Notes: generated by a model from the letters alone, not told the origin. Positions 38,472-49,568 are shown, counted from the stretch's first letter. The stretch: DNA of 64,000 nucleotides from CAVXWV01 sp963695415 (GCA_963695415.1 CAVOGL010000007.1:124001-188000); one strand, 5' to 3'. A program made the numbers and translations.

Positions 38472-40804
38472 TGGATTGGCTGGAACCGGTTGAAAACGAC
38501 ATCCCAGAATCAATGTACCAGTTGGTGGGCGGGCACCCACTGGTTGCACAAAGGCTGTATTCTCTTGGGTTGAAGACCCGCCACGAGATCCAGGCTTTCC
38601 TCGATCCTATGTTGTATGCTCTATCCCAACCCGAGGCATTGGCGGGGATAGATATCGCCGCCGACCGGCTGGTGAAAGCGATCTATGAGAAGGAACCTAT
38701 TTTGGTTTGGGGTGATTTCGACGTTGACGGACAGACATCGACCTCGCTGCTGGTGTCTATGTTACGGCGCCTGGGAGCCAATGTGGGCTATTTCATCCCG
38801 ATCAGGGAGACGAATTCGCATGGGATGCATAAAGAGAGGCTGCTCGAAAAACTGACCGAGGGTTACCGGCTGGTCTTGACCTGTGATACTGGTGTCAGCT
38901 CCATCGAGGAGGTGGAAGCGACCATGAAACAAGGGGTGGATGTTATTATCACAGACCACCATGATCTGCCGGATGATTTGCCTGCTGCATTGGCGATCCT
39001 GAATCCAAAATTTCTGCCCGAATCGCATCCGATGGCTGGGCTGCCGGGCGTTGGGGTGGCATACATGCTCTCTCGGTTTATTCATGCAAGGTTCGGCTCA
39101 GCCGCAGACGCTGACATCGATCTGGACCTGGTTGCCCTGGGGATCGTAGCTGATCTGGCAGTTGTCACTGGCGATGTCCGCTTTCTGCTGCAAAAAGGGC
39201 TGGAATTGCTGCGCAAGGGCGGTCGTATGGGGATTGATGCAATCCTGGAAAGAATCGATGTAGAACCGGCGCGCATCAACGAGGAGTTCATTGCTTTTTC
39301 CCTGGCGCCCAGGTTGAATGCCCTGGGTAGGCTGGGTGATGCCAATCCTGCTGTCGAATTGTTGACCACTACAGACATGGGAAGAGCCAGGATGCTGGTT
39401 ACAGAAATCGAATCGTTGAACGCCCAAAGACGTTTACTCACCAGCAGCATTCTGGCGGGTATCGAGACCCATATCAAGCAGCACCCGGCGTTAGTCGAAA
39501 GACCTGTGATCGTCCTGGATGGCGAAGGCTGGCATACAGGTGTCATTGGGATTGTGGCTTCACGGCTCGTGGAAATATATGCCAAGCCTACCATCGTTAT
39601 CGCGTGGGGTGCTGGTAAGAACGCCAGGGGTTCAGCCCGGGCAGTTCCGGGTGTCAATATAACCTCCTTGCTAGCAAAGGTCGGTTCACTGCTGACGACT
39701 TATGGAGGTCATCCGATGGCGGCTGGATTTTCGATACCTGTTGGAAATATCGAAGATTTCCGGCGAGCAGTTTACCGAGAATTTTTATCATTAGAACCGT
39801 ACCAAGAAGAGAAGTTCGCCGTGGATGCTTACGTCTCCCTGGACTCTCTTGACCTGGAATTCCTGGACGATGTGAACCGTCTGGCTCCATTCGGTCCGGG
39901 CAATCTCCCGCTAAATCTTGCCGCGCGAAGAGTGCAGGTCGCCGGGGTAACAGCCGTGGGACGTGAGGAAGAACATGTCCGCCTGAACCTGCTCAACAAA
40001 GAAACCGGTAAGAAACACACCGCCATTTGGTGGCAAGGTGGGACTGAGAAAATTCCTTTGGGAACATATGACCTGGCATACCAGGTGAAAGCCAGTGATT
40101 ATACTGGAGTACCTGGTGTCTCGATCCAGGTCATTGGTCTGCGTCCGGTTGAGTTGGATCCCGACCAGTCTCAGCTATTCGAAGCCACGGACTTCACTGA
40201 CTATCGCAGTGAAGTGCACCCAAAAACATTAATACAACTTTTGATCAAGCAGCCTGGCATCGAAGTTTGGGCAGAAGCAGATACCAAAAAGGATCTGGTG
40301 ATGTTGGGTATAAGTTCTTCTTTCCGCCATGAATTGAAGGCGTGCGAAAAATTGGTGATATGGTCTATTCCTCCGGGCAGGATGGAACTCCAACAGGCAG
40401 TTCAATCTTGCATACCCAAAAAGATTATCCTCTTTGCGAATATGCCGGCTGAAGAGGAGCTTCAAGCATTTCTAAAGCGCTTATCGGGAATTGTTAAATT
40501 TGCAGTCCGCTCGCGGAATGGGGTCGTCGAATTTGACCACCTGGCGGGACAGTTATCGCAGCGAAAAAAAACTGTCCAGCTGGGCATAAAATGGTTGGCT
40601 GCACAGGGTTATATTCACATTGATTCGGTCTCTGAAGATGGTGCCTGTATCGCTCTGGTTGGTGAGAAGGACCCGGACGAATTGAAACAAACTGCCGCGG
40701 GCATCAGTCTCATGCTGCGTGAAACCTTGGCGTTCCGGAACTACTACCGGAGCGCAAGCCTGGACAGCCTTGCTGCCCTGTGCTCAGGTTCCAGCACTAA
40801 GTAA
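38471..40804 (+). CDS. recJ: Single-stranded-DNA-specific exonuclease RecJ
   Basis: 777 residues. RecJ degrades single-stranded DNA 5' to 3' in recombination and mismatch repair. Seen are the DHH-family motifs WGDFDVDGQTSTSLLV, LTCDTGVSS, VIITDHHDLPDDLPAALAI, the DHHA1 pieces GIVASRLVEIYAKPTIVI and GGHPMAAGFSI, and the OB-like LAPFGPGNLPL. The C-terminal 200 residues extend beyond the core. It is coupled to the nuclease gene through a TGATG overlap, so the four genes form a DNA end-processing operon. Confidence 0.95.
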   Translation: MDWLEPVENDIPESMYQLVGGHPLVAQRLYSLGLKTRHEIQAFLDPMLYALSQPEALAGIDIAADRLVKAIYEKEPILVWGDFDVDGQTSTSLLVSMLRRLGANVGYFIPIRETNSHGMHKERLLEKLTEGYRLVLTCDTGVSSIEEVEATMKQGVDVIITDHHDLPDDLPAALAILNPKFLPESHPMAGLPGVGVAYMLSRFIHARFGSAADADIDLDLVALGIVADLAVVTGDVRFLLQKGLELLRKGGRMGIDAILERIDVEPARINEEFIAFSLAPRLNALGRLGDANPAVELLTTTDMGRARMLVTEIESLNAQRRLLTSSILAGIETHIKQHPALVERPVIVLDGEGWHTGVIGIVASRLVEIYAKPTIVIAWGAGKNARGSARAVPGVNITSLLAKVGSLLTTYGGHPMAAGFSIPVGNIEDFRRAVYREFLSLEPYQEEKFAVDAYVSLDSLDLEFLDDVNRLAPFGPGNLPLNLAARRVQVAGVTAVGREEEHVRLNLLNKETGKKHTAIWWQGGTEKIPLGTYDLAYQVKASDYTGVPGVSIQVIGLRPVELDPDQSQLFEATDFTDYRSEVHPKTLIQLLIKQPGIEVWAEADTKKDLVMLGISSSFRHELKACEKLVIWSIPPGRMELQQAVQSCIPKKIILFANMPAEEELQAFLKRLSGIVKFAVRSRNGVVEFDHLAGQLSQRKKTVQLGIKWLAAQGYIHIDSVSEDGACIALVGEKDPDELKQTAAGISLMLRETLAFRNYYRSASLDSLAALCSGSSTK

Positions 40805-40831
40805 AAAGGTTTCAAACAAAGGTGATACAAG

Positions 40832-41612
40832 ATGCGTAATAACTTCCAAATGTTTTTCGATTTTGTTGTGGATACAGCTTACAAAGCTGGAAAGATGAAC
40901 TCTGAGCCATTATTATGCAGGCACACATGTCGATTACAAACAGGACGACAGTCCGGTAACAGCGGCAGACCGGGAGGCAGAAGAATTCATCCGCGGGCAA
41001 ATCGAAAAGAAGTTCCCTGGTCACACCATCATGGGTGAAGAGTTTGGATTTACCGAAAGTCAGAATTCCACTTACCGATGGATCATCGACCCGATCGATG
41101 GCACCAAGTCTTTTATCCGAGGGGTACCGCTTTACGCTGTCCTGATTGGTTTGGAAATTGAGGGTGAAGTGGTTGTCGGTGCGTCCTATTTCCCGGCGTT
41201 AGATGAGATGGTAGCGGCTGCCAGGGGATTGGGATGCTTTTGGAACGGCAGGCGCGCGGGCGTATCACAGGAATCTCGCCTTGACAGGTCATACGTGACC
41301 AGCACCACTCCGGGAAATTTCACCCTGACAGGGAGAGGGGAACAATGGCGGCGGTTGGAAGACAGCACTTATTTCCAGGCAGGTTGGGGGGATGCATACG
41401 GTTATGCGCTTGCTGCCACGGGACGTATCGAAATCATGATTGATCCCATCATGAATCCCTGGGATGGCGCGCCTTTCATCCCGATCATGGAAGAGGCTGG
41501 GGGTTATTTTGGCGATTGGAAAGGGAACCGCACAATTTATTCGGGTGAGGGATTGGCAACTTCGAAATACTTACTATCACAAGTGCTGCCCTTATTGCAG
41601 GAATCATCCTGA
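40832..41612 (+). CDS. Inositol-monophosphatase family enzyme (histidinol-phosphatase-like), one frameshift
   Basis: Reconstructed length 259 residues, normal for the family. The ATG at 40832 has AAAGGTGA just upstream. The first frame ends at 41038 in nonsense; deleting one A near 40896-40898 gives AGKMTLSHYYAGTHV followed by KQDDSPVTAADREAEEFIR, which then joins the frame from 41031. Metal- and phosphate-binding motifs are GEEFG, IIDPIDGTKSFIRG and NPWDGAPFIPIMEEAGG. The TLS and SPVTAADREAE pattern fits HisN-type histidinol phosphatases, though an inositol or sugar phosphatase cannot be excluded. Confidence 0.85.
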
Positions 41613-41624
41613 CCAGACAGGTAG

Positions 41625-43100
41625 TTAACCTTCGCGGATGGGTTTTTTGTAGAAACTGTAATTTTCTTCGGCTTTTTTGACGATCTGTCGGATCATCCCG
41701 CTGAATATGACACTGTGAATCGGGTGAAGAGCATACCAATAAATCCATCCGGACAGCCCTTTTGGTGCAAAAAATGCCGTCTGACTTACCAGTGTTTGAT
41801 TGTTTTCAAATGGTTGTACCTGAAATTGTAACCACGCCAAACCAGGCACCTTCATTTCCGCCCTTAATCGGAGCATGTGATCCGGTTCAACAGCTTCCAC
41901 TCTCCAGAAATCCAATGCTTCTCCAACGCGCACAATATCCGGATCACGCCGTCCCCTGCGCATGCCGACACCCCCAAATAATCGGTCAATAATTCCTCGA
42001 ACTTGCCAGGTCCAATTCATAAATAACCAGCCTCTTTCACCGCCCAGACCTGAAAAGACACGATATACTTCATCCGCTGGGGCATCAGTGATGATTTGCC
42101 GGCGTTCTGATACCATTCCTTCGGCTGAAGTGAAAATGATTGGCTTAATCGTACCCTGCGTTGTCACCAGAGCGTCACTCCAAACAGTCTCGACATCTTT
42201 TGCCTGTAATTTCACCAACGCAGCAAGGACGCTTTCTTTATAATTGAGCAGTTTAATATCTGGAAATAGTTCTCTGGCTAGATCGTTTTTTACAACCACT
42301 TCATTCTTCAGCCCGTCGATCAAGGGGCGCGCGATGTCGCTTGGGATTGGGGTTATAAAATGTACCCAATAAGATGATAAACGTGGTGACATAATAGGCA
42401 CTGGGATGAAGGGTCGATTTAATCCCCGAATATCGGCATATTGTTTAATCATATCTGCATAAGTTAGTACGTCTGCTCCACCGATTTCTATAATTTTTCC
42501 AGCACTATTTGGATTATCGATTGCTCCTATAAGGTAATGCAGTACATTGCGGATACCGATTGGTTGGATACAGGTGTACACCCATTTTGGTCCAATGATC
42601 ACCGGTAGTCTTTCGGTTAAGTACCGGATCATTTCAAATGATAGCGAACCAGAACCCACAATTACAGCGGCACGAAATTCGGTAACCGGGATACCGGAAA
42701 TGCGTAGCTGATCTCCGGTGTTTTGACGTGAGCGCAAATGTGGCGAGAGATCATCGGTAGGATCACCAAGACCACCAAGATAGATGATGCGTTTAACACC
42801 CGCTTCTTTTGCGGCGAAGCTGAAAATTTCTGCAGCGACGATATCCAGCTCGTGAAAATTTCCACCTCCCCCCATACTATGGATCAGATAATAAACAATC
42901 TCAACCTGGTCCAATGCTGACACTACTGTGGGTACATCAAAAACATCCCCTTTTACCACATCCACTTGTTTTGACCAGGATCTACCCTGAAGACGTACAG
43001 GATCACGAACCAGGCAGCGTACATGGTGACCTTCTTCTAACAGCCTGGGTACCAGTCTGCCTCCGATATATCCTGTTGCGCCAGTGACGAGAATTAACAT
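41625..43100 (-). CDS. NAD(P)-binding SDR with C-terminal DUF2867 domain
   Basis: 491 residues from an ATG at 43100. The first 300 residues are an atypical SDR (LVTGATGYIGGRLVPRLLEE, YYLIHSMGGGGNFHELD, RIIYLGGLGDP), like NmrA/complex-I-39-kDa-type proteins. From about 330 a SRPBCC-like DUF2867 domain follows (APADEVYRVFSGLGGERGW, DFWRVEAVEPDHMLRLRAEM). The combination is common among bacterial proteins of unknown role and may bind or modify a lipid or quinone. There is no Shine-Dalgarno box; the upstream region is very A/T-rich and ORFs extend further, so the start is uncertain. Convergent with the phosphatase gene. Confidence 0.85.
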   Translation of the reverse strand: MLILVTGATGYIGGRLVPRLLEEGHHVRCLVRDPVRLQGRSWSKQVDVVKGDVFDVPTVVSALDQVEIVYYLIHSMGGGGNFHELDIVAAEIFSFAAKEAGVKRIIYLGGLGDPTDDLSPHLRSRQNTGDQLRISGIPVTEFRAAVIVGSGSLSFEMIRYLTERLPVIIGPKWVYTCIQPIGIRNVLHYLIGAIDNPNSAGKIIEIGGADVLTYADMIKQYADIRGLNRPFIPVPIMSPRLSSYWVHFITPIPSDIARPLIDGLKNEVVVKNDLARELFPDIKLLNYKESVLAALVKLQAKDVETVWSDALVTTQGTIKPIIFTSAEGMVSERRQIITDAPADEVYRVFSGLGGERGWLFMNWTWQVRGIIDRLFGGVGMRRGRRDPDIVRVGEALDFWRVEAVEPDHMLRLRAEMKVPGLAWLQFQVQPFENNQTLVSQTAFFAPKGLSGWIYWYALHPIHSVIFSGMIRQIVKKAEENYSFYKKPIREG

Positions 43101-43168
43101 GATAATTTTAAAATTTGATTGTAACATAGTGCACAGATGAGATGGGTTGGGTAGTAAAATAAAACGAG

Positions 43169-43955
43169 ATGATTGGATTACCAGCAGAAGCAAATGTGTC
43201 ACCAGACCAGGAATTTAACGCCCTGGCAAAAGATGCATCTGATTATTTGGATGACGGCGATATTTCCAAATTTACTCGAGCTTATCAATTTGCCAGGTCT
43301 TCTCATGGGGAACAGATGCGTGATTCAGGGCAGGAATATATCCATCATCCCCTGGCGATAACGCGATACCTGGTTGAAATGCGCATGGATGTAGTGACCC
43401 TTTGTGCCGCATTACTTCATGACGTTCCGGAGGATACGCCGGTCAGCATTGAGGCAATCACATCGGAATTTGGCTGGGAAGTATCCCGGTTGGTGGATGG
43501 GGTCACCAAGTTGGGGAAAATTAAACCTCCACCGGGTTTTTCAGATCTACTTCAATCAGTTTTTGTTCAGGCTGATACTTTTGACAAAAATAATGACCGC
43601 ATCTGCAGACGATATCTGTGTGACCTTGATCAAGTTAGCCGATCGGCTGCATAACATGAACACCATTTTGGCTTTACCAATTCCGCGGCTCCGGAAAGTA
43701 GTTGCTTCGACTGACTTGAAATATATACCAATCAGCATTTCTGAAACCAACAATTTTTCTCGGCAATCCGCGATCAACGTGGACCAGGTACAGGATGCAG
43801 CTAACGTAAGCGCCATTGTGCCAGGGCAAATGGATTATTATCAAGCATTGGGAGTGATCCACCCACTTAAGAAACCAATCCCGGGCATTTTGATGATTAT
43901 TTAATTTTACTCAAAGGCAACTATTACCGAATGATGCCCATACTAAATCCAGGAG
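43169..43955 (+). pseudogene. Decayed RelA/SpoT-type (p)ppGpp synthetase/hydrolase
   Basis: The 5' part encodes a RelA/SpoT HD domain: SSHGEQMRDSGQEYIHHPLA, TLCAALLHDVPEDTPVS, VSRLVDGVTKLGKI. The frame then breaks near 43590 and another frame continues DDICVTLIKLADRLHNMNTI. About 100 residues expected before the synthetase core are missing or unrecognisable. A short stretch YYQALGVIHPLKKPIPG matches the synthetase region, then a further shift gives HFDDYLILLKGNYY, with no C-terminal domains. Two or more frameshifts plus internal and terminal loss mark a true pseudogene, unlike the single-indel genes nearby. A functional copy is presumably elsewhere. Confidence 0.8.
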
Positions 43956-43962
43956 AATTCTT

Positions 43963-45301
43963 ATGAAAGCACAAATCCGACCGGTATATTTCGACCCAGG
44001 CAGGGATGAAGAATTCGATCTCCAGATGGAAAGGCTGCAGTCCCTATTTGGTCATAAAGCAGATTTCCTCGAGCCAATACCCCTGGGATCGGAAATGTAC
44101 CATAAAAACTCAATGGGGGTTGATGCCGTTGTGTTCCCCCAGATTCTGGGACAGGCATACCGCTGTGTAGATGCTTTCAAAGCCATTGACGTGCCAATCT
44201 TGATTATCACTTCCGAATTTGGGACTTTATCCATGTGGGATTGGGAGATTATCAGTTACCTGGGTTCCGAAGGTGTGTCCACCATCGCTCCTCACCAGGC
44301 GCGCCAGGTGGATGTATTACTGCAGGCGCTGCAGGTGAAGCGCAGGATGCGGTATGGCAGATTCCTGGTATTCCAGGATAATCCAGGTGAGGGATTCCAG
44401 GCGAGTATTTTCAAACGCTTTTACTGGTGGGAAGACGAGTGTGTGCAGCGGATTTCGACGAATTTTGGGGTTGAAATCGTAAAACGCAGTTTCAAGGATC
44501 TGGCGGAGGAGGCGAAGCTGATCCAAGATGCCCGGGCGCTTGCCTCCATGCGCCAGAAAACGGTATCCGTGCGAGACGTGCCAGAACAGGGCTTGCTTTC
44601 CGCCCATAAACTCTACCTGGCGCTTGTCGATCAGTTGAACAGATTAGAGAACGTTCTCGCCTGCGGGATCAACTGCCTCGACGAATCGCATTTTTCCGAC
44701 ACCACCCCTTGCCTGGCATGGAATCTGTTGTTCGAAGAGCACGGTTTGATCTGGGGATGCGAGGCTGACCTGTTATCGATGTTGACCAAATACATCCTTC
44801 ATGTCTCTCTGGACGTCCCGGTGATGATGACCAACCTGTACCCATTTTTGATGGGTGATGCAGCCTTGAAGCACGAGAAAATCCCCATGTTTCCGCCCTT
44901 GGATGAGCCTGAGAACCATATCCTCCTGGCACACTGCGGGTATTTGGGCGTGCTGCCAACATCGTTTGCCTCTCAGTGGACCTTGCGACCGAAAGTCTTG
45001 TCGATTGTGGACGATAATGCGACGGCAATAGACGCGCGTCTGCCGGTTGGCGTAGTGACACTGGCAAAGATAGAATTCCTCCGTCAGGAAGATGCGGACT
45101 TCTCCCGGGGAAATTGTGGATTATGTTCAATATCCAGGTTCGCACTGCCTGAATGGGGGGGTTCTTAAAGTGCCAGATGGGAAACAGTTGATGAAAAACC
45201 TTGATTCCCACCATGCGATCCTGGTTAGTGGTGATCGCTCGGATGATATCGAGCTAATATCTCAGGTGCTGCCCTTTGAAATTCTGAAAATGACAGCCTG
45301 A
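43963..45301 (+). CDS. L-fucose/arabinose isomerase-like protein, one frameshift
   Basis: Reconstructed length 445 residues. ATG at 43963 with AGGAG 7 bases upstream. The N-terminal half looks like the sugar-isomerase Rossmann-like domains (VDAVVFPQILGQAYRCVDAF, VPILIITSEFGTLSMWDWE). The C-terminal half has INCLDESHFSDTTPCLAWN, HGLIWGCEADLLSMLTKYIL and LLAHCGYLGVLP, as in FucI/AraA-like proteins. The frame shifts near 45105-45110 (CCCGGGG); removing one base continues SPGEIVDYVQYPGSHC and ends at 45301. Substrate unknown; activity on an aldose or a non-catalytic role are both possible. It leads the carbohydrate region. Confidence 0.75.
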
Positions 45302-45303
45302 AA

Positions 45304-46477
45304 TCAGGAAGCGGCAGTTTCCACCGCTTCGACGAGTTTGTCGATATCTTCGTGGTTGTTGAAATGCGCGCTGGAAATCCGGATGGCGTTGTAATGTGGG
45401 ATAACGCGCGACATGGATGCTTTTACTCTCCCGTATTTTTTTGCTGATTTCACCAGCGTCGAATCCTTTTACAATAAACGTGGTCAAGCCGGATGATTCA
45501 TCAAAACTCTGCGGCGTGATCGATTCCATGACCGGGCTTCGTTCGATTCTTTCTTTTAGATAAGAACTCAATGACTCTATATGTTCGTAGACGTTCTCCC
45601 AACCCAATTGTTCGAACCAATCCAGGCTAGCTTTGAGCCCGGCAGAGACCGCCCATGAGCGTGTGCCGAATTCGAACCGAAGTGCTGAATCCCATAATTC
45701 CGCAGTTCCTGTATCAATATCTGCTTTCTCCAGGCTGCCGGCGCCAACGAAAGCCGGATAGATTGAATCTAGCTTATCATTCCGAATGAAGAAAAAGCCG
45801 GTGCCTTTTGGTGCTGACAACCATTTATGACCATTGGAAGTATAAAAATCACAGCCGATATGCTTAACATCTATGGGGAATGCACCGGATGCCTGGGCGC
45901 CATCGAGTAACGTGAGGATGTCTTTCTCACCAGCCCAGGAGCTGATTTCGACTGCCGGTAGACGAGTCCCCGTTTCACAGCTAACCAGACTCATTGCCAC
46001 CAGCTTTGTTCGGGGTGATTTTAAGTTTTCTAGCTGATCTAAGATGGTTTGAGGGTCTGGGGAAGTCGTAATCCTGTGAAATTTAATCCCTTTCCTGCGT
46101 TGAAGGTACAGGAGGGGATGAATCATCGCTTCATGTTCTTCATCGGTCGTAATCACTTCGTCGCCAGGCTGCCAATCAATCCCTGCGAGGACGATGTTTA
46201 TCCCATCAGTGGCATTGCGCGTGAAAGCGATTTCTTTTATATCAGCATGGATAAGATTAGCAATTTTTCCTCGTGCTGCTTCCGAAGTCCGGTGCGTTTC
46301 ACCAGATGAAGCTACTCCATAAATTTCGAATTCCGATTGCAAGCGGTTGAATTCTGCCAGTGCAGGATCGGGAACAATGCCGTAGGTACCTACATTCAAA
46401 TAATTGACCCTCGAAAGGACCGGGAAAGCTGAGCGTACGTATTCGGAATTAATCAATCCAGGGATGGTGGTATTCAT
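45304..46477 (-). CDS. Class V aminotransferase (cysteine-desulfurase/epimerase-like), one frameshift
   Basis: Reconstructed length 390 residues. PLP enzyme with NATDGINIVLAG, VITTDEEHEAMIHPLLYL, LLDGAQASGAFPIDVK and the PLP Lys in SNGHKWLSAPKGTGFFFI. These fit the isopenicillin-N-epimerase/CsdA-like group, which acts on cysteine or other amino acids. The frame is broken at a run of seven A (top strand T7 at 45436-45442); removing one restores KKYGRVKASMSRVIPHYNAI, RISSAHFNNHEDIDKLVEA and a TGA at 45304. The ATG at 46477 has AGGAT just upstream and a good promoter 50 bases away. It ends 2 bases from the convergent isomerase-like gene. Confidence 0.85.
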
Positions 46478-46526
46478 TTTTATCCTAAACAATAGGTGGA
46501 ATCAGGTTTCAAACACAATAGCGAAA

Positions 46527-46555
46527 ATTCTATACCTGTAAATTTATACTGTCAA
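46527..46555 (-). promoter_or_regulatory. Promoter of the class V aminotransferase gene
   Basis: On the minus strand, TTGACA (46555-46550) and TAGAAT (46532-46527) are separated by 17 bases. The start codon is 50 bases downstream of the -10 box. The 270-base gap around it (46478-46747) shows no other gene. Confidence 0.75.
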
Positions 46556-46747
46556 GCGGTGATTCTTTTTTTGTTAAAACCATTGTGACATACTCACTGG
46601 AGAAGATAGAGTCATTCAGAGACCGGATCAAGCAAGCATTAATTGATGATACAGAGTTAAGGATAGACTCGATTTACAGTTAGATCGCATTCTTGCGTTG
46701 GGTCAATGGGAGAAAGTCCAGTGCTGAGAATGGCTTCGAGATACAAA

Positions 46748-48992
46748 TCAACAACGTGTCAGCAGTAGGATATCCGCACTCCGGGGTTTTACCAGATGCC
46801 AGGTGAAATCTTTATCCATCATCTCTGCGCCAGAAAATTCCCCATAAGGACCTCCTTTGTAAAATTCTGCGCGATAGCGTGCGCTTCGGTCTAACCCTTG
46901 CAATTTCACTGAATATTCAGATTGAGGAACTCATACAACGATAGAAATAAACAACTGAGAGATCCTGCTCGCGAGCCACATACTGATAAACCTCCCAGTT
47001 ATCAGCTTCCCAATAATAAGGTTCATAGAGCAGTTGTGGTCCTGACAGTACGAATCGGTCTCCATGTATACATCGGCGAATACGTTTATAAAAGGCGTTG
47101 CCTTTCTTTAGAATTTCGCGTTGAAAATCGGGTAAAGCATTGACTTCCAATCCGATGGCAAAATAACCCATAAATCTGTTCAGCATACGCCATTCAAAGC
47201 GTTCTGCATCAATAATCCGGTCAACAGGTCTTTGTTGCCATATCTGGGAGATGTTGTCACCAGGTAAATCGTTGTAGTCAGAGAGAACGCTTGCCTGGTA
47301 GCTGGTGGGATACATGCAGCCGGTGCCGTGCATGAATCTGCGTTGCTTCGCAGACGGGGCGGCATTATCATGCGGGTGAATGCAGTTGGAGTAACGTGCA
47401 ATTCCGAAGTCACCTCGCTGGCTGCCGCCTGAGGAATTCATGATCATCAGGTTTGGGAAGGCTTTCCGAATTTCTTGCATGACATAGTAAAAACCATGAA
47501 TTTGTGCCCATTCACCATCGCCTGTGCCATGATCATGAGTTGGGTCATCGCAGATTGCCCATTCGTTTCCGTCAAACATAATGTAATCGATGTTGTATTC
47601 ATTAACTGCCCAGATTAAATTCTCAACTGCCCATTCAGCGGCTGCTTTGACACCCAGGCATAATAAGAATACGTGTGGACACCAGGAGCGATAAGGATAT
47701 CCTTTTTGTTGGACGATCCATTCTGGTTTCCATGGATTACGAAGCCGGTTGGCAGTTCGAATATCTACTCGTTCGATTTCGAACCATACTCCAAAGTACA
47801 TTCCTTTCGAATGCACGTAATCGGACATTTTGCGCAAACCCATAGGAATTTTCTTGCGGTTATCGTTGAAATTCCCCAAACCATATGAGAATTCACCAGC
47901 CTGTGCACCTTCATCCCACCAGATCGTCTCGACATATGTTGTGTCAAAGCCAGCATCAGCAGCCGCGTCGATTTCACTCTTTAGAAAATCATTGTTTCCT
48001 TTTTCTGGAGTGTTGTGAAACAAGTAAACATGGAGACTGGTTGGCCATTCCGGTTTAATTTTTGGGATAATTTCATCATCAACATAGTAGCGACAGGCGT
48101 TAAAACAGTTATCCCATTCTCCGGCAAACAATCCAATAAAAGCCGCGGGTGAGATCAAGCTTTCACCGGGTTTCAAATTATGAGAATTTGCATCAGTACA
48201 GGCGAACACAGTGGTTAGTTGGCTGTCTGCTATGAATTGTGTATCAATCTTCCAGGTGCCACTCCATTCAAATCCTAGAAACCAGCCTCCTTTGCGTTGA
48301 GGATCGTGGACAGCCACCCAGGGGTGGTTCTCATAAGTGGAGCGTTTTCCACTTCGTAAAGGGAGTTTTTCCAATCGTTCTTGAACCAGACGATAGACAG
48401 GTGCCGTCCATCCCCCGGCTGGTGGAGGTGGGATCACGCCACTTTCGCCATAGAGAAATCTGGGAATCCAGCCACCGTATTTGAAAGGCAGAGCAGGTCT
48501 ACCAGGGACCTCCGCCCGAGGTCCTTCCATCCAACCCAGTACATAACTACATTGTGGATTCTGTGAACCGGTGGAGAAAGTAAAATTCGCGGCATCGAAT
48601 CGGGTGATCTCTTCAAAATAAGATGTTGTCGGATTATTTAAAGTAACCCATGATCGCCAAACAGCTTTGTTAGGTGAGGGTTTGAAATGCTGAATGACCT
48701 GGAGACCATTATCTAATTCATAATTCAACTGCAGCTCCTGAAGATCTTCTTCAACAATGCATCCTTTGAAATGGATGTTGCCATCCTGGTGTGAATAATT
48801 TATTTGTCGGATTGTGATGTGTGGGGAAATTGGAATGGACTGTGCAGCCCAGTTTTCTTCCGGATGGGTGGTGAGTATTAAAGATTTAATTTTAGGAAAA
48901 TTATCGTTAGAACAGGTGAGAGTGAATTCAATAGATTGGTTAGCAAGCGTAAAGGATCCGTCTGGATTTTCTTGAATAGTTGGTTGTGTCAA
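46748..48992 (-). CDS. GH36-like alpha-galactosidase family protein, one frameshift
   Basis: Reconstructed length 747 residues. An N-terminal beta-sandwich (about 1-300) is followed by a (beta/alpha)8 barrel. The barrel has TTYVETIWWDEGAQAGEFSY, GMYFGVWFEIERVD, and the likely nucleophile Asp in NIDYIMFDGNEWAICD, with MNSSGGSQRGDFGIARYSN and SDYNDLPGD further on. This is the clan GH-D pattern of GH36/GH27 alpha-galactosidases. The start is TTG at 48992 with AGGAG 7 bases upstream. The frame ends early at 46917; removing one base near 46922-46930 continues SEYSVKLQGLDRSARYRAEF and stops at 46748. No signal peptide, so it acts inside the cell. Confidence 0.82.
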
Positions 48993-49568
48993 TGCGATTC
49001 TCCTAAAGTTTTAATAATAGAATGATTTAAGCTGATCCTGAGTTTTCTAGTCTGTAATTGATTCCTTGCTCCACCAGGTGACAGACTGTGAATTTCTCAC
49101 TGGCAGTTCAGAATAAGTTTCAATGTGGAAATTGGTCACAAAAATACACAGAATCGATCAGGAATTTTAATAAATGCTATTGACAAACTAAGGTTGATTT
49201 ACCTATAATCATTTTTAGTTTATAAGTCCTATTAGCGAAGCCATGAAGTCTGGATAATTTGGTCATAATATTAATTGTTCCGCATTTGGAGATTGGTCAT
49301 ATGATAAAATATAGGACGTATTATAATAGAAAGCAAGTTCTTCGGACGCAATTGGGAGTCTTTCCAAGTCCATTGTAGCAATCATACCGAAGGTCTTCGT
49401 TCTTGACGGGGGGTCATATCCGGATAATTAGATTGCTGTTAATCATTTCTGAGTAAGTCGTAATTCTGAAAGGAGGTAATCGCCTACAAGTGAGGAGAAG
49501 AGAAATAATTCGAACACGCAATGCATCAATGTCAATAATTCAACAACTATAGCCCTTTTGGAGGTAAT
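48993..49568. other. Divergent intergenic region with long leader of the transporter
   Basis: 576 bases without a credible gene, between the minus-strand GH36-like gene and the plus-strand transporter. It holds a strong plus promoter at 49180-49209. From there the leader to the ATG at 49569 is about 350 bases, unusually long. An AAGGAGG-like box near 49471 is followed by a GTG-initiated frame of 20 codons, but spacing is poor. Leader regulation is possible, but I see no named riboswitch. Confidence 0.5.
49180..49209 (+). promoter_or_regulatory. Promoter of the Opp-type transporter operon
   Basis: TTGACA at 49180-49185 and TATAAT at 49204-49209, both consensus, with an 18-base spacer. Predicted start near 49216. 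Confidence 0.75.

Noticed and set aside
45436..45442. Programmed frameshifting at the A7 run of the aminotransferase gene
   Set aside because: A slippery run alone is possible, but single indels of the same kind occur in 13 other genes without slippery motifs, so sequencing error is simpler.
49471..49560. Leader peptide of 20 codons before the binding-protein gene
   Set aside because: The GTG start is too far from the AAGGAGG-like box and the peptide has no regulatory codon pattern.
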